In this document: piece by piece, positions 1-9,137 of the stretch
How positions within the stretch are numbered: position 1 is the stretch's first letter
How the letters are laid out: every line of letters starts with the position of its first letter
DNA from: Balneatrix alpica DSM 16621
Lineage (GTDB): Bacteria > Pseudomonadota > Gammaproteobacteria > Pseudomonadales > Balneatricaceae
Reading direction: 5' to 3'
DNA: 64,000 nucleotides
Assembly (NCBI RefSeq): GCF_000619885.1
Contig: NZ_KK211041.1
Coordinates: 267,191-331,190, forward strand
Made by a program: the position numbers and the translations under genes
The notes under the pieces: model-generated
The model's database searches: none
The model's input: the letters and a program-made list of their open reading frames with translations, nothing else
What the model was told of the DNA's origin: nothing

Positions 1-70
1 TTCAACCCACTCCCAGTGATTGACCGTCACCAGCAGCGGGGTAAGATGGCACAACAGACAAGGAGAGATT

Positions 71-433
71 ATGGCCACTATTTTTAGCAAGATTATCAGC
101 CGCGAGATTCCAGCGGATATCGTCTATGAAGATGAACAGGTGCTGGCGTTTCGCGATATTAATCCGCAAGCGCCGATTCATGTGCTGATTATCCCCAAGA
201 AGGAAATCCCCACCATCAATGACATTCAGCCAGAAGATGAGGCGTTGGTCGGTAAGCTCTACACCACGGCAGCCAAGTTGGCGAAGGAGTGGGGGGTCGC
301 TGAGGATGGTTACCGGGTGGTGATGAATTGCAATCAGCAGGCGGGGCAGACGGTGTATCACATCCATCTGCATATGCTGGCGGGTAAGCCCCTGGGTTGG
401 CCACCCTATACCGAGGTGATGAAACAAGGGTAA
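71..433 (+). CDS. hinT: HinT-type histidine triad phosphoramidase
   Basis: A 120-residue cytoplasmic HIT-family protein of the HinT branch, close to the family's usual length. HinT enzymes hydrolyse purine nucleoside phosphoramidates such as AMP-NH-R adducts. The histidine triad is seen as H97-I-H99-L-H101, with conserved ARDINPQAP-like and IPKKEIPT segments upstream. The ATG at 71 is preferred over an in-frame ATG at 20 because AGGAGAG lies at 61-67 and the extra N-terminal residues do not look like the family. The gene stands alone. About 250 bases without a supported gene separate it from the phosphotransacylase. Confidence 0.95.
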   Translation: MATIFSKIISREIPADIVYEDEQVLAFRDINPQAPIHVLIIPKKEIPTINDIQPEDEALVGKLYTTAAKLAKEWGVAEDGYRVVMNCNQQAGQTVYHIHLHMLAGKPLGWPPYTEVMKQG

Positions 434-687
434 GTCATTGCATGAAGGGGCTGTCGCTGGGCAGGTTGCAGCGGTGGCGCCCTGCATCCCTGATATGGAC
501 AGGTGATGTAGCAGTGCCAGGTTGGAAAAATCCTCTCTGACTACCCTGATTGCGGCTTTCTTTTCCAGCCATCTGGTTAATCTTTTGATGTGGGTCAGGC
601 AGTTCTTTGTGCGTTGCACCATGGAACTGCTTCTTTGCTAAGCTTGAGGGCATCTTTGCACTTGCGCGCAGCGCGAAGGAGCCCTCA

Positions 688-1632
688 ATGCACGCCAGTA
701 TCCATAATGCCCCCGCCCATGAGCAGCTTGAATATTTTGTTCGTATGGCGGAAACCACGCCACCGATGCCGACTGCGGTGGTGCATCCGGTTGATCCTAA
801 CAGTTTGGAAGGTGCGATAGAGGCGGCCAAACATAACTTGATTGAGCCAGTGCTAGTGGGGCCTGCGCATAAAATCGAGGCCTGTGCCAAGCAGTTGGGC
901 CTGGATCTCTCCCCCTATCGTTTGATTGATGTGGAACACAGCCATGCGGCGGCAGCGATGTCTTGCCAGCTAGTGCGCAAAGGGGAAGTGCAGGCCTTGA
1001 TGAAGGGCGGGATTTCCTCCGATGAGTTTTTGTCAGCGGTAATGGATAAAGAGGCCGGCATCCGCACCGCTCGTCGTTTATCCCATGTCTTTGTGTTGGA
1101 TGTACCGCTTTACCATAAGCCGCTATTTATTACCGATGCGGCGATTAATATTGCCCCTGATCTCAGTGCTAAGCGGGATATTCTGCAAAATACCATCGAC
1201 TTCTGTCAGCGCCTCGGTATTCAGACCCCTAAAGTTGGCATTCTGGCGGCGATTGAAAAGGTCAATGCGCGGATGCCCAGCACCCTGGATGCCGCCGCCC
1301 TGTGCAAGATGGCGGACAGAGGGCAAATTCAAGGCGCTATTCTGGATGGCCCCTTAGCCTTCGACAACGCCATCTCCGCCGAAGCGGCACGGGATAAGCA
1401 TATTGAGTCACCGGTCGCAGGGGATGTGGATATCCTGCTGGCTCCTGACTTGGAAGCAGCCAATATGCTGGGTAAACAGCTGATTTACCTCTCTGGCGCC
1501 AAGTCGGCTGGTTTGGTGTTGGGGGCACGGGTGCCGCTGATTTTGACCAGCCGTGCGGAGAAAACCTTGGGGCGCTTAGCCTCTTGCGCCTTGGCTGCAC
1601 TCTTTATGCATCCCAAACAGGACGAGGAATAA
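688..1632 (+). CDS. Phosphate acetyl/butyryltransferase (Ptb-type)
   Basis: A 314-residue phosphotransacylase of the short Ptb/Pta family, which moves an acyl group between CoA and phosphate. It lacks the long N-terminal P-loop region of the enterobacterial Pta. The stretch LMKGGISSDEFL around residue 115 and the C-terminal GDVDILLAPDLEAANM segment are typical. The start at 688 has AAGGAG at 676-681. An upstream in-frame ATG at 607 has no such site and adds unrelated residues. The stop is immediately followed by the ackA start, so acyl-CoA, acyl-phosphate and ATP formation are coupled in one operon. Whether acetyl, propionyl or butyryl groups are preferred cannot be read from the sequence. 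Confidence 0.88.
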   Translation: MHASIHNAPAHEQLEYFVRMAETTPPMPTAVVHPVDPNSLEGAIEAAKHNLIEPVLVGPAHKIEACAKQLGLDLSPYRLIDVEHSHAAAAMSCQLVRKGEVQALMKGGISSDEFLSAVMDKEAGIRTARRLSHVFVLDVPLYHKPLFITDAAINIAPDLSAKRDILQNTIDFCQRLGIQTPKVGILAAIEKVNARMPSTLDAAALCKMADRGQIQGAILDGPLAFDNAISAEAARDKHIESPVAGDVDILLAPDLEAANMLGKQLIYLSGAKSAGLVLGARVPLILTSRAEKTLGRLASCALAALFMHPKQDEE

Positions 1633-2829
1633 ATGATGCTAGTGCTCACCATTAATGCTGGTTCTTCCAGTCTTAAGACAGCGCTTTATCAGCGTCAGGG
1701 TGCGCACTGGCAGCCGTTGAGTCAGGCTCATATTAGTGGCTTGACCCAGGCGGAGCCCCAGTGCCAGTGGCAAGAACATGAAAGAGTCGTGAAGGAGCCG
1801 CTGCCCTGGCTGGGTCAGCAGCCACAGTCAGAGCGAGCCAAGGCAGCGCTGGACCATCTGTTCAGTCACTGGCGCAGTAAGGGGTGGCTTGCCCAGGTAC
1901 AGGTAGTGGGACATCGGGTGGTGCACGGTGGGCAGCGCTATCAACAGCCCATACGGGTGACCAAAGCGGTGTTGGCAGAGCTGCGTACGTTTAACTCTCT
2001 GGCCCCCTTACATCAACCCTATAATCTGCAACTGCTGGAGTTGGCGGCTGAGGCGCTGCCTGGGGTGGCTCAGGTGGCTTGTTTTGACACCATGTTCCAT
2101 GCAGGGATGCCTAAGGTTGCCACTCGTTTTGCTATTCCCCGCGAGTTAACGGAGCAGGGCATCCTGCGTTATGGCTTTCATGGCTTGTCTTATGCCTATG
2201 TTTATCAGCAGTTACAGCAGCTATCGCCACGGCAGGCCCAGGGCAAGGTGATCATTTGTCATCTGGGGGCAGGGGCGAGCATGTGTGCGATTAAGAATGG
2301 TCAGTCGATTGCCTCCACCATGGGGTTTACCGCGGTAGAGGGACTACCGATGGGTAGCCGCAGTGGCAGCCTGGATCCGGGGGTGTTGGTGCACCTCATG
2401 CGGGAACATGGCTGGGATGCACAGCGGTTGGAGCAGTTCCTCTACAAGGAGTGTGGTTGGTTTGGTATGTCCGGCGGGATCAGCAGTGAAATGAAAACCC
2501 TGCGCGCCAGCCAGGATCCTCGGGCAGAGGAAGCGATTGAGGTATTTATTTATCGCTGTGTGCGGGAAATTGGCAGTTTGGTGGCGGCGTTACAGGGGCT
2601 GGATGCTTTGGTCTTTACCGGCGGGGTGGGGGAGCACGATGCTCAAACCCGGGCAGAGATTTTGCAGCAGCTAGGATGGCTAGGGGTGCAAACGGATGAG
2701 TTGGCAAACCAGCAGCACCAATTACACCTGCATACCGAGTCCTCTCGGGTGGGGGTTTGGGTGATTCCCACTAATGAGGAGTTAATGTTGGTACAACATG
2801 CCAGTGCTTGTATCCCTAGTGCTGGTTAG
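1633..2829 (+). CDS. ackA: Acetate kinase
   Basis: Acetate (or short-chain acyl) kinase of the ASKHA fold, 398 residues, the usual length. It makes ATP and acetate from acetyl-phosphate, and is reversible. The N-terminal phosphate-binding motif NAGSSSLK is at residues 8-15, HRVVHGG follows near residue 95, and VFTGGVGEHD near residue 330 is the adenosine site. The ATG follows the phosphotransacylase stop with no gap, and a second ATG is the next codon, so the true start may be 1636. ACGAGGA at 1622-1628 can serve as the ribosome site. A hairpin terminator follows at 2913. Confidence 0.95.
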   Translation: MMLVLTINAGSSSLKTALYQRQGAHWQPLSQAHISGLTQAEPQCQWQEHERVVKEPLPWLGQQPQSERAKAALDHLFSHWRSKGWLAQVQVVGHRVVHGGQRYQQPIRVTKAVLAELRTFNSLAPLHQPYNLQLLELAAEALPGVAQVACFDTMFHAGMPKVATRFAIPRELTEQGILRYGFHGLSYAYVYQQLQQLSPRQAQGKVIICHLGAGASMCAIKNGQSIASTMGFTAVEGLPMGSRSGSLDPGVLVHLMREHGWDAQRLEQFLYKECGWFGMSGGISSEMKTLRASQDPRAEEAIEVFIYRCVREIGSLVAALQGLDALVFTGGVGEHDAQTRAEILQQLGWLGVQTDELANQQHQLHLHTESSRVGVWVIPTNEELMLVQHASACIPSAG

Positions 2830-2912
2830 CGGGGTTAAGCAGGCATAAGGGGTAAGCAGGGCATATATGCGGATTAGCCCTGATGTTGCGTCCCAGCTGA
2901 TTTGCCGATAAG

Positions 2913-2937
2913 AAGGAGTGCACATGCACTCCTTTTG
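2913..2937 (+). terminator. Intrinsic terminator after ackA
   Basis: A ten-base inverted repeat AAGGAGTGCA (2913-2922) / TGCACTCCTT (2925-2934) is followed by T-rich sequence. It lies about 85 bases after the ackA stop and before the diguanylate cyclase start. Confidence 0.7.
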
Positions 2938-2960
2938 CGTTTGAAGAAGGTCGAAAACCC

Positions 2961-3995
2961 GTGGTCGCACAGGTACCCCCTCGCGTTGGTTTGAAGTTTG
3001 GCCGTCAGATGTATTTGCTCAGGTTATTAGCCTGTAGCATGCAGTCTATTGCCTGTAGCGCACTATTGTGGGAGCAGCAGTCTCCCTGGTGGATGTGGTG
3101 GGGGATTCTCGGTACAGGCGTGGTTTGGCCGCATCTGGCCAGGCGTCGTACGCTGCGCCATAGCAAGCCCTATTTAGCTGAACGACAACATGTGCTGATT
3201 GATAACCTGATTGGCGCTGTGGTGGTGGCATTATTGGGCTTTAGTCTGGTTCCCAGTGTGATTCTGTTTACCATCTTAATGATGGAATCCGGTTCCGTCG
3301 GTGGACAGCGTTTTATGCTGAAAAGCCTGGGGAGCTGGTTACTTGGTTTGCCCCTAGGGGCGCTTATCAGTGGCGGGCTGTGGTTGCCGCAGAGCAGTCT
3401 GCTGGTCTCGCTGGCGGCCTTACCGATGTTGTTAACCTGCAGTCTGGCCTCGGCCATTATCACCTATGCGCAGGCGCGGCATTTAAATGAGCAGAAAAAT
3501 CAATTCAGAGAGCTGAGCCGGCGTGATGGGCTGACAGGCTTGTTCAATCGTCTGTACTGGGAAGAAATGGTCGCGATGCATTTTCTCCAGTGTGGGGGTA
3601 AGGGCGTCTTGGCGATGTTGGATATTGATCACTTCAAGAAAATTAATGACCAACATGGTCATCGCCAAGGTGATGAAGCCCTGCGGCTGTTGGCAGAGGT
3701 GCTGCAGCAACAGGTGAAAGCCGGTATCTGTGGCCGTTATGGTGGTGAGGAGTTCGGCATCCTATGGCGGGAAATCAGCAGGGAGGAGGCGATCAAGCAG
3801 ATGCAAAGGGTGCGTCGAGAATATCAGCAACGAATGGCAGCCCAGGGGCTTGAGTCTACGCTTAGTGTAGGAATGGTGGCGGCGGAAGTGGGTTGGCGTC
3901 GCTACGATGACTGGATTGAGGCCGCGGACCAAATGTTATATCGAGCCAAAGATGATGGGCGTGATCGTTTGGCTTGCTGGGAAGAAGCTGCCTGA
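2961..3995 (+). CDS. Membrane diguanylate cyclase (MASE2-like + GGDEF)
   Basis: A 344-residue diguanylate cyclase predicted to make c-di-GMP from two GTP at the inner membrane. Residues about 17-165 hold four to five hydrophobic segments resembling the MASE2 sensor of AdrA-type cyclases. The catalytic domain begins with RRDGLTGLFNR near residue 187. The active-site loop GGEEF is intact at 261-265, and DIDHFKKIND near 221 carries the metal-binding aspartate. No RxxD inhibitory site precedes GGEEF, so product inhibition through that site is unlikely. The start is GTG at 2961 with AAGAAGG ten bases upstream. An ATG at 3009 would cut into the first hydrophobic segment. The gene is monocistronic. 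Confidence 0.88.
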   Translation: MVAQVPPRVGLKFGRQMYLLRLLACSMQSIACSALLWEQQSPWWMWWGILGTGVVWPHLARRRTLRHSKPYLAERQHVLIDNLIGAVVVALLGFSLVPSVILFTILMMESGSVGGQRFMLKSLGSWLLGLPLGALISGGLWLPQSSLLVSLAALPMLLTCSLASAIITYAQARHLNEQKNQFRELSRRDGLTGLFNRLYWEEMVAMHFLQCGGKGVLAMLDIDHFKKINDQHGHRQGDEALRLLAEVLQQQVKAGICGRYGGEEFGILWREISREEAIKQMQRVRREYQQRMAAQGLESTLSVGMVAAEVGWRRYDDWIEAADQMLYRAKDDGRDRLACWEEAA

Positions 3996-4085
3996 TACAG
4001 GACGAAACGCCCTGAGATCTTGCTGCTGGACTAGGCTTGCAGGCACAATCCCTAATATTCGCACCTAGGCTGATGATGATTCCCC

Positions 4086-5237
4086 ATGCGCTATCCTGCT
4101 TCTAAGCTGCCCCAGGTGGGCACGACCATCTTCACGCAGATGTCCCAGTTGGCTGCCGAACACGGAGCCATCAACCTGTCGCAAGGCTTTCCGGATTTTG
4201 ATGGCCCGGCCCTGTTGAAGGCCAGGGTCAGTCATTACCTTGAGCAGGGGTTTAACCAGTACGCGCCGATGACCGGTGTGCCCGCGTTACGCCAGGCGCT
4301 GGCGCTGAAGACCGAGCAGCTGTATGGCCGTAAGACTTGCCCAGATACTGAGGTCACCATTACCTCGGGGGCGACGGAGGCGATTTTTGCGGTGATCAGT
4401 GCGTTGGTGCGCACGGGGGATGAGGTCATCGTGTTTGATCCTGCCTATGACTGCTATGAGCCGGCGATCAGCCTCAATGGGGGCTTGACCCATCATCTCC
4501 CCTTGATGCCGCCTGATTTCAGCATTGACTGGCAGCGTTTGGCCGAAGCGATTCATGCGGGCACCCGGCTGATCATTCTGAATAACCCCCATAACCCCAC
4601 TGGTGCGTTGCTCAGCGCTGCTGACTTGCAGCAGTTGGCGGAGTTACTGCGGGATACGGACGTGTTGCTGCTGGGGGATGAGGTGTATGAGCACATTGTC
4701 TTTGATGGGCAGCCCCATGCCAGTCTACTTAGCCACCCAGAGTTGGCGCAGCGCTCACTGGTGGTATCTTCGTTTGGCAAAACCTATCACACCACTGGCT
4801 GGAAGGTGGGTTATTGCATTGCCCCAGCGCCCTTAACCGCCGAGGTACGCAAGGTTCACCAGTACCTGACCTTTAGCACCATTACTCCGGTACAGCTGGC
4901 CCTGGCGGACTTTGTGCAGCAACAGCCGCAGCATTATCAACAGCTACCGGCTTTTTATCAGACCAAGCGTGACGAGTTTTGTCAGTTAGTCAGTGGCGGA
5001 CGTTTCCATTATCGCCCCGCCCAGGGCACCTATTTCCAGTTGCTGGATTACAGCGAAATCAGTGATAAGGGCGATGTGGAAATGGCACGTTGGTTAACCA
5101 CTGAGATCGGGGTAGCGGCGATACCCATATCGGTGTTTTATGCCGAGCCGCCACAGGAGCTGCGTTATTTGCGTTTCTGTTTTGCCAAAAATACTGACAC
5201 CTTGCAGCAGGCGGCGGCACGCCTGAACGCCATTTAG
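4086..5237 (+). CDS. ybdL: Methionine aminotransferase YbdL
   Basis: A PLP-dependent class I aminotransferase, 383 residues, closely matching E. coli YbdL in the opening SKLPQ-GTTIFTQMS segment and in LSQGFPDFDGP. YbdL prefers methionine and aromatic amino acids, and such enzymes often use glutamine or 2-oxo acids as partners in methionine salvage. The Schiff-base lysine is K232 in SSFGKTYH, and NNPHNPTGA near residue 167 and the RFCFAK C-terminal region are the other PLP and substrate motifs. yafV follows after 24 bases, so the two are probably one operon: transamination with glutamine gives 2-oxoglutaramate, the substrate of the second enzyme. Confidence 0.9.
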   Translation: MRYPASKLPQVGTTIFTQMSQLAAEHGAINLSQGFPDFDGPALLKARVSHYLEQGFNQYAPMTGVPALRQALALKTEQLYGRKTCPDTEVTITSGATEAIFAVISALVRTGDEVIVFDPAYDCYEPAISLNGGLTHHLPLMPPDFSIDWQRLAEAIHAGTRLIILNNPHNPTGALLSAADLQQLAELLRDTDVLLLGDEVYEHIVFDGQPHASLLSHPELAQRSLVVSSFGKTYHTTGWKVGYCIAPAPLTAEVRKVHQYLTFSTITPVQLALADFVQQQPQHYQQLPAFYQTKRDEFCQLVSGGRFHYRPAQGTYFQLLDYSEISDKGDVEMARWLTTEIGVAAIPISVFYAEPPQELRYLRFCFAKNTDTLQQAAARLNAI

Positions 5238-5261
5238 GCCTGAGACGAAAGAGAGATCACC

Positions 5262-6041
5262 ATGGATGAATTGCGTTTAAGTTTGCTGCAGACCACCCTG
5301 CATTGGCATGACTGGCAGGCCAACCGTGCTCATTTGCAGGGGCAAATGCAGCCCCTCTATGGTCAGACGGATGTGATCGTGCTGCCGGAGATGTTTAGTT
5401 CCGGTTTTACCATGGAGGTGGCCAGCCAAGCGCAAAGTCTGGATGGGGAGGTGATGCAGTGGCTGCGTGAGCAGGCGGAAGCCAGCGCGGCGGTAGTCTG
5501 TGGCAGTGTGGTGATGGCGACTAGCGAAGGCTATGTTAACCGCTTTATTTGGATGCCCCCCAGTGGTGCCTTTAGCTATTACGACAAGCGCCATCTGTTT
5601 CGGATGGGCAATGAGCATCAGCATTATCAGGCGGGGCAGCGCCGAGTGGTGATTGAACACCAGGGCTGGCGGATTATGCCTTTGATTTGCTATGACCTGC
5701 GTTTTCCGGTGTGGAGTCGTAATCGCAATGACTATGACCTGTTGCTGGTCACGGCCAATTGGCCGGAGCGCAGACGCGCCCACTGGCTGGCATTGGGACA
5801 AGCCCGGGCGATCGAAAACCAGGCCTATGTAGGGCTCTGTAATCGCATTGGTGAGGATGGTAATGGTTGGCAGTTTAGCGGTGATTCCTGCATTTTTGCC
5901 CCCCAAGGGCAGAGTCTGGCAGGGTTGCCCCCTCATCAAGCAGGGGTAGTACAGGCCAGTCTGAGCCTGGCGGAGCTACAAGGTTATCGACAAGAGTTTC
6001 CTGCCTGGCAGGATGCGGATGACTTCAGCTTGCAGCTGTAG
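5262..6041 (+). CDS. yafV: Omega-amidase YafV (nitrilase superfamily)
   Basis: A 259-residue carbon-nitrogen hydrolase predicted to hydrolyse 2-oxoglutaramate to 2-oxoglutarate and ammonia. The catalytic Glu-Lys-Cys triad is seen as E43 in LPEMFSSGF, K109 in YYDKRHLF and C143 in LICYDLRFP. The gene follows ybdL closely, and the pair recalls the transaminase/omega-amidase route that pulls methionine formation from its keto acid forward. The ATG at 5262 is preceded by GAAAGAGAGATCACC, a purine-rich ribosome site. A two-way terminator follows the stop. Confidence 0.88.
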   Translation: MDELRLSLLQTTLHWHDWQANRAHLQGQMQPLYGQTDVIVLPEMFSSGFTMEVASQAQSLDGEVMQWLREQAEASAAVVCGSVVMATSEGYVNRFIWMPPSGAFSYYDKRHLFRMGNEHQHYQAGQRRVVIEHQGWRIMPLICYDLRFPVWSRNRNDYDLLLVTANWPERRRAHWLALGQARAIENQAYVGLCNRIGEDGNGWQFSGDSCIFAPQGQSLAGLPPHQAGVVQASLSLAELQGYRQEFPAWQDADDFSLQL

Positions 6042-6058
6042 TCCAGACTGGATAAATC

Positions 6059-6086
6059 AAGGGGAGCAGTGGCTCCCCTTATTTTA
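6059..6086. terminator. Bidirectional terminator yafV / purD
   Basis: A perfect nine-base stem AAGGGGAGC (6059-6067) / GCTCCCCTT (6072-6080) with a four-base loop is followed by ATTTTATT on the plus strand. It serves yafV. The purD side has less of a U-run. Confidence 0.75.
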
Positions 6087-6146
6087 TTAACAGAAAAGTT
6101 ATTGTCAGAGTGGTTACTGTCGAATATCGCTAGATGCTGACCAGGC

Positions 6147-7421
6147 TTAGCGCTGCAGCGCACGCCAGCCGATATCTTTGCGATAGAACATACCCTCCCA
6201 ACTGATTTGTTCCGCCAATGCATAGGCTTGACGTTGGGCAGCGGCGATGTCTTCTCCCAGTGCTGTTGCGCAGAGTACCCGGCCACCGTTGGTTAGCACT
6301 TGCTCACCGTCCAGACGGGTTCCAGCATGGAATACCTTGGCTTCATGGCTATTAGATTGAGGTAGGCTGATCGCATCCCCTTTGGGGTAGTTGCCAGGAT
6401 AGCCCGCTGCCGCCAAGACCACTCCCAAGCTTGGGCGTGGGTCCCACTGTGCTTCTACCTGATCCAGCTGCTTCGCCAAGGCAGCTTCGCAGAGGCTGAC
6501 CAGGGAGGTTTGCAGGCGTAGCATGATCGGTTGTGTCTCCGGATCACCAAAGCGGCAGTTGTACTCGATGACCTTGGGGGCGCCGCTGGCATCAATCATC
6601 AAACCGGCATAGAGAAAACCGGTATAGGGAGCACCTTCTGCCGCCATACCCCGCACGGTGGGCAGAATGACTTCTTCCATCACCCGCTGATGCACCTCAG
6701 GGGTCACCACAGGAGCGGGAGAGTAAGCACCCATACCGCCGGTATTGGGGCCGGTATCACCATCTCCGACACGCTTATGATCCTGGCTGGTGGCCATCGG
6801 CAGCACATTTTCGCCATCGACCATGACGATAAAGCTGGCCTCTTCACCCTGCAAAAATTCTTCGATCACCACCCGGCAACCGGCATCACCAAAGGCATTG
6901 CCAGAGAGCATGTCTTTGACCGCGGCTTCGGCTTCTTCCAGCGTCATGGCGACGATCACACCCTTGCCCGCAGCGAGACCATCGGCCTTAACCACGATGG
7001 GGGCACCCTGCTCGCGTAGATAAGCCAGGGCGGGTTCGATCTCGGTGAAATTACCATAGTTGGCGGTAGGAATTTGGTGGCGTGCCAGAAAGTCTTTAGT
7101 AAAGGCTTTGGAGCCTTCCAGCTGCGCGGCGGCTTGACTAGGCCCAAAAATAGGCAGGCCACGTTGTTGGAATAAGTCCACCACTCCAGCAACCAAGGGC
7201 GCCTCTGGGCCAACGATGGTCAGGGCAACCTGCTCACGCTCGGCAAAGTTGGCCAGCTCTTCCAGTGCCAGAACATCAATCGCAATGTTTTCCAACTTGG
7301 GCTCAAGGGCTGTACCAGCATTACCGGGAGCCACGTAAACGGTGCTTACCCGGGGGTCTTGGGCGGCTTTCCAGGCCAGTGCATGTTCACGACCGCCATT
7401 ACCAATCACTAGAATTTTCAT
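6147..7421 (-). CDS. purD: Phosphoribosylamine-glycine ligase
   Basis: GAR synthetase, 424 residues, an ATP-grasp enzyme joining glycine to phosphoribosylamine in step two of purine synthesis. It opens with MKILVIGNGGREHALAWK, shows the HDHKR-like element SQDHKRVGDGDTGPNTGGMGAYSP near residue 215, and ends with the family's C-terminal domain. The ATG at 7421 follows TAGGAG at a proper distance on the minus strand. The TTG one codon earlier is unlikely. purH lies 19 bases upstream on the same strand, so purH-purD form an operon as in other gammaproteobacteria. Confidence 0.97.
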   Translation of the reverse strand: MKILVIGNGGREHALAWKAAQDPRVSTVYVAPGNAGTALEPKLENIAIDVLALEELANFAEREQVALTIVGPEAPLVAGVVDLFQQRGLPIFGPSQAAAQLEGSKAFTKDFLARHQIPTANYGNFTEIEPALAYLREQGAPIVVKADGLAAGKGVIVAMTLEEAEAAVKDMLSGNAFGDAGCRVVIEEFLQGEEASFIVMVDGENVLPMATSQDHKRVGDGDTGPNTGGMGAYSPAPVVTPEVHQRVMEEVILPTVRGMAAEGAPYTGFLYAGLMIDASGAPKVIEYNCRFGDPETQPIMLRLQTSLVSLCEAALAKQLDQVEAQWDPRPSLGVVLAAAGYPGNYPKGDAISLPQSNSHEAKVFHAGTRLDGEQVLTNGGRVLCATALGEDIAAAQRQAYALAEQISWEGMFYRKDIGWRALQR

Positions 7422-7440
7422 CAAGGACTCCTACTCAGGA

Positions 7441-9024
7441 TTAGTGGCGGAAGTGGCGCATGCCAGTGAAGACCATGGCAATGCCATGTTCATTAGCCGC
7501 ATCAATCACTTCCTGATCACGCATGGAGCCACCGGGCTGGATCACGGCGGTGATACCGGCTTTGGCAGCGGCATCAATGCCATCACGGAAGGGGAAGAAG
7601 GCATCAGAAGCCATCACCGAACCCGCGACTTCGAGGCCTTCATCGGCGGCTTTAATGCCGGCGATTTTAGCGCTGTACACCCGGCTCATCTGGCCTGCAC
7701 CAACGCCAATGGTCATGCCCTCTTTGGCGTAGACGATAGCGTTGGACTTGACGAACTTGGCCACTTCCCAGGCAAACAATAGGTCACGCAGTTCTTGTTC
7801 GCTGGGTTGGCGCTTGCTGACAATTTTCAGGTCCTGCTGGCTGACCATGCCCTGGTCACGATCCTGTAACAGCAGGCCACCACAGACACGCTTGTAGTCC
7901 AGCTCGGGCTGGCGTTCGCTGTCCCAGCTGCCGCAAGCCAAGACCCGTACGTTCTGTTTGGCTGCCAGGATGTCCTGGGCCGCTTTGCTGACGCTGGGGG
8001 CAATGATGACTTCGACAAACTGGCGGTCGATGATGGCCTGGGCAGTATCACCATCCAGTTCGCGGTTAAAGGCAATGATGCCGCCGAAGGCGGAAGTGGG
8101 ATCAGTTTTGTAAGCGCGGTTATAGGCGTCCAGCAGATCAGTGCCAATGGCCACTCCACAGGGATTAGCGTGTTTGACGATGACGCAGGCGGGGTCCTTG
8201 AAGGGTTTGACACATTCCAAGGCGGCATCGGTATCGGCCACATTGTTGTAGGACAGCTCTTTGCCTTGTAACTGCTGGGCAGTGGCGACACTGGCTTCCC
8301 CTACCTGGTGTTCCACATAAAAGGCGGCGCGCTGGTGGGGATTCTCGCCATAGCGCATGTCTTGCTTCTTCACTAACTGGGTAGAGTAAGTACGGGGGAA
8401 ATCGCTGACCTGTTCGCCTACTTCGTTACGGGCACCAAAGTAGTTGGCAATCATGCCGTCATAGCGGGCCGTGTGCTCAAAGGCTTTGATGGCCAGATCA
8501 TAGCGCAGCGCTTGGCTGAGTTGACCCTGATTGGCCTCCAGCTCGGCGAGTACGCGCTCATAGTCTGCAACATCGGTGACGATGGCTACATGGGCGTGGT
8601 TCTTAGCGGCAGAACGCACCATGGTGGGGCCACCGATATCAATATTTTCAATTGCATCGGCGAAGCTGCAGTCTGCGCGGGCAACGGTTTGGGCAAAGGG
8701 ATAGAGATTGACCACCACCATGTCGATAGGGGCGATACCGTGCTGCTGCATGACGTCATCGTCCTGACCGCGACGGCCGAGGATACCGCCGTGCACTTTG
8801 GGGTGCAGGGTTTTGACCCGGCCATCCATCATTTCCGGAAAACCGGTGTAGTCGGAGACTTCGGTAACGGCCACACCCTGTTCCTTGAGCAGGCGATAGG
8901 TGCCGCCGGTAGACAGCAACTCGACGCCACGGGCGCTGAGGGCACGGGCAAAGTCCAGCAGGCCAGCTTTATCAGAGACGCTGAGCAGGGCGCGGCGTAC
9001 AGGGCTAAGGTGTTGGTCTGACAT
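7441..9024 (-). CDS. purH: Bifunctional AICAR transformylase / IMP cyclohydrolase
   Basis: PurH, 527 residues, carries out the last two steps to IMP. The N-terminal cyclohydrolase (MGS-like) domain begins [13 protein letters not shown] and contains [10 protein letters not shown] and [14 protein letters not shown]-like sequence. The transformylase domain includes the KHANPCG motif near residue 265 and the [10 protein letters not shown] and QPGGS segments near the end. The ATG at 9024 is chosen; an in-frame GTG at 9039 adds five residues without support. The leader holds a perfect inverted repeat at 9056-9084. purD follows in the same operon. Confidence 0.97.
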   Translation of the reverse strand: MSDQHLSPVRRALLSVSDKAGLLDFARALSARGVELLSTGGTYRLLKEQGVAVTEVSDYTGFPEMMDGRVKTLHPKVHGGILGRRGQDDDVMQQHGIAPIDMVVVNLYPFAQTVARADCSFADAIENIDIGGPTMVRSAAKNHAHVAIVTDVADYERVLAELEANQGQLSQALRYDLAIKAFEHTARYDGMIANYFGARNEVGEQVSDFPRTYSTQLVKKQDMRYGENPHQRAAFYVEHQVGEASVATAQQLQGKELSYNNVADTDAALECVKPFKDPACVIVKHANPCGVAIGTDLLDAYNRAYKTDPTSAFGGIIAFNRELDGDTAQAIIDRQFVEVIIAPSVSKAAQDILAAKQNVRVLACGSWDSERQPELDYKRVCGGLLLQDRDQGMVSQQDLKIVSKRQPSEQELRDLLFAWEVAKFVKSNAIVYAKEGMTIGVGAGQMSRVYSAKIAGIKAADEGLEVAGSVMASDAFFPFRDGIDAAAKAGITAVIQPGGSMRDQEVIDAANEHGIAMVFTGMRHFRH

Positions 9025-9055
9025 GGTGTGAATCCCCACAATATGCTAAAGAGTG

Positions 9056-9084
9056 TTCGCCGTGACTGGCACGATCACGGCGAA
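9056..9084. repeat. Perfect inverted repeat in the purH leader
   Basis: TTCGCCGTGA (9056-9065) and TCACGGCGAA (9075-9084) are perfectly complementary across a nine-base loop. The element sits 31-60 bases upstream of the purH ATG and downstream of the fis terminator. There is no U-run after it on the minus strand, so it does not look like a simple terminator. It could be an operator or a structured leader element. Confidence 0.6.
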
Positions 9085-9100
9085 AATAAACCTACAGGTT

Positions 9101-9132
9101 AAAAAAGCAAAAAGGCGGACAAGCCGCCTTTT
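9101..9132 (-). terminator. Intrinsic terminator after dusB-fis
   Basis: A nine-base stem AAAAGGCGG (9110-9118) / CCGCCTTTT (9124-9132) lies just after the fis stop. Read on the minus strand it is followed by a T-rich run (TTTTTGCTTTTTT). It separates the dusB-fis transcript from purH. Confidence 0.85.
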
Positions 9133-9137
9133 CAGGA

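Noticed and set aside
2-622. A 206-codon open frame on the minus strand over hinT
   Set aside because: It is antisense to a clear HIT-family gene and its translation has no recognisable family or ribosome site.
435-687. Possible small gene between hinT and the phosphotransacylase
   Set aside because: Open frames here are short or run into the next gene in antisense. None has a convincing start or family.
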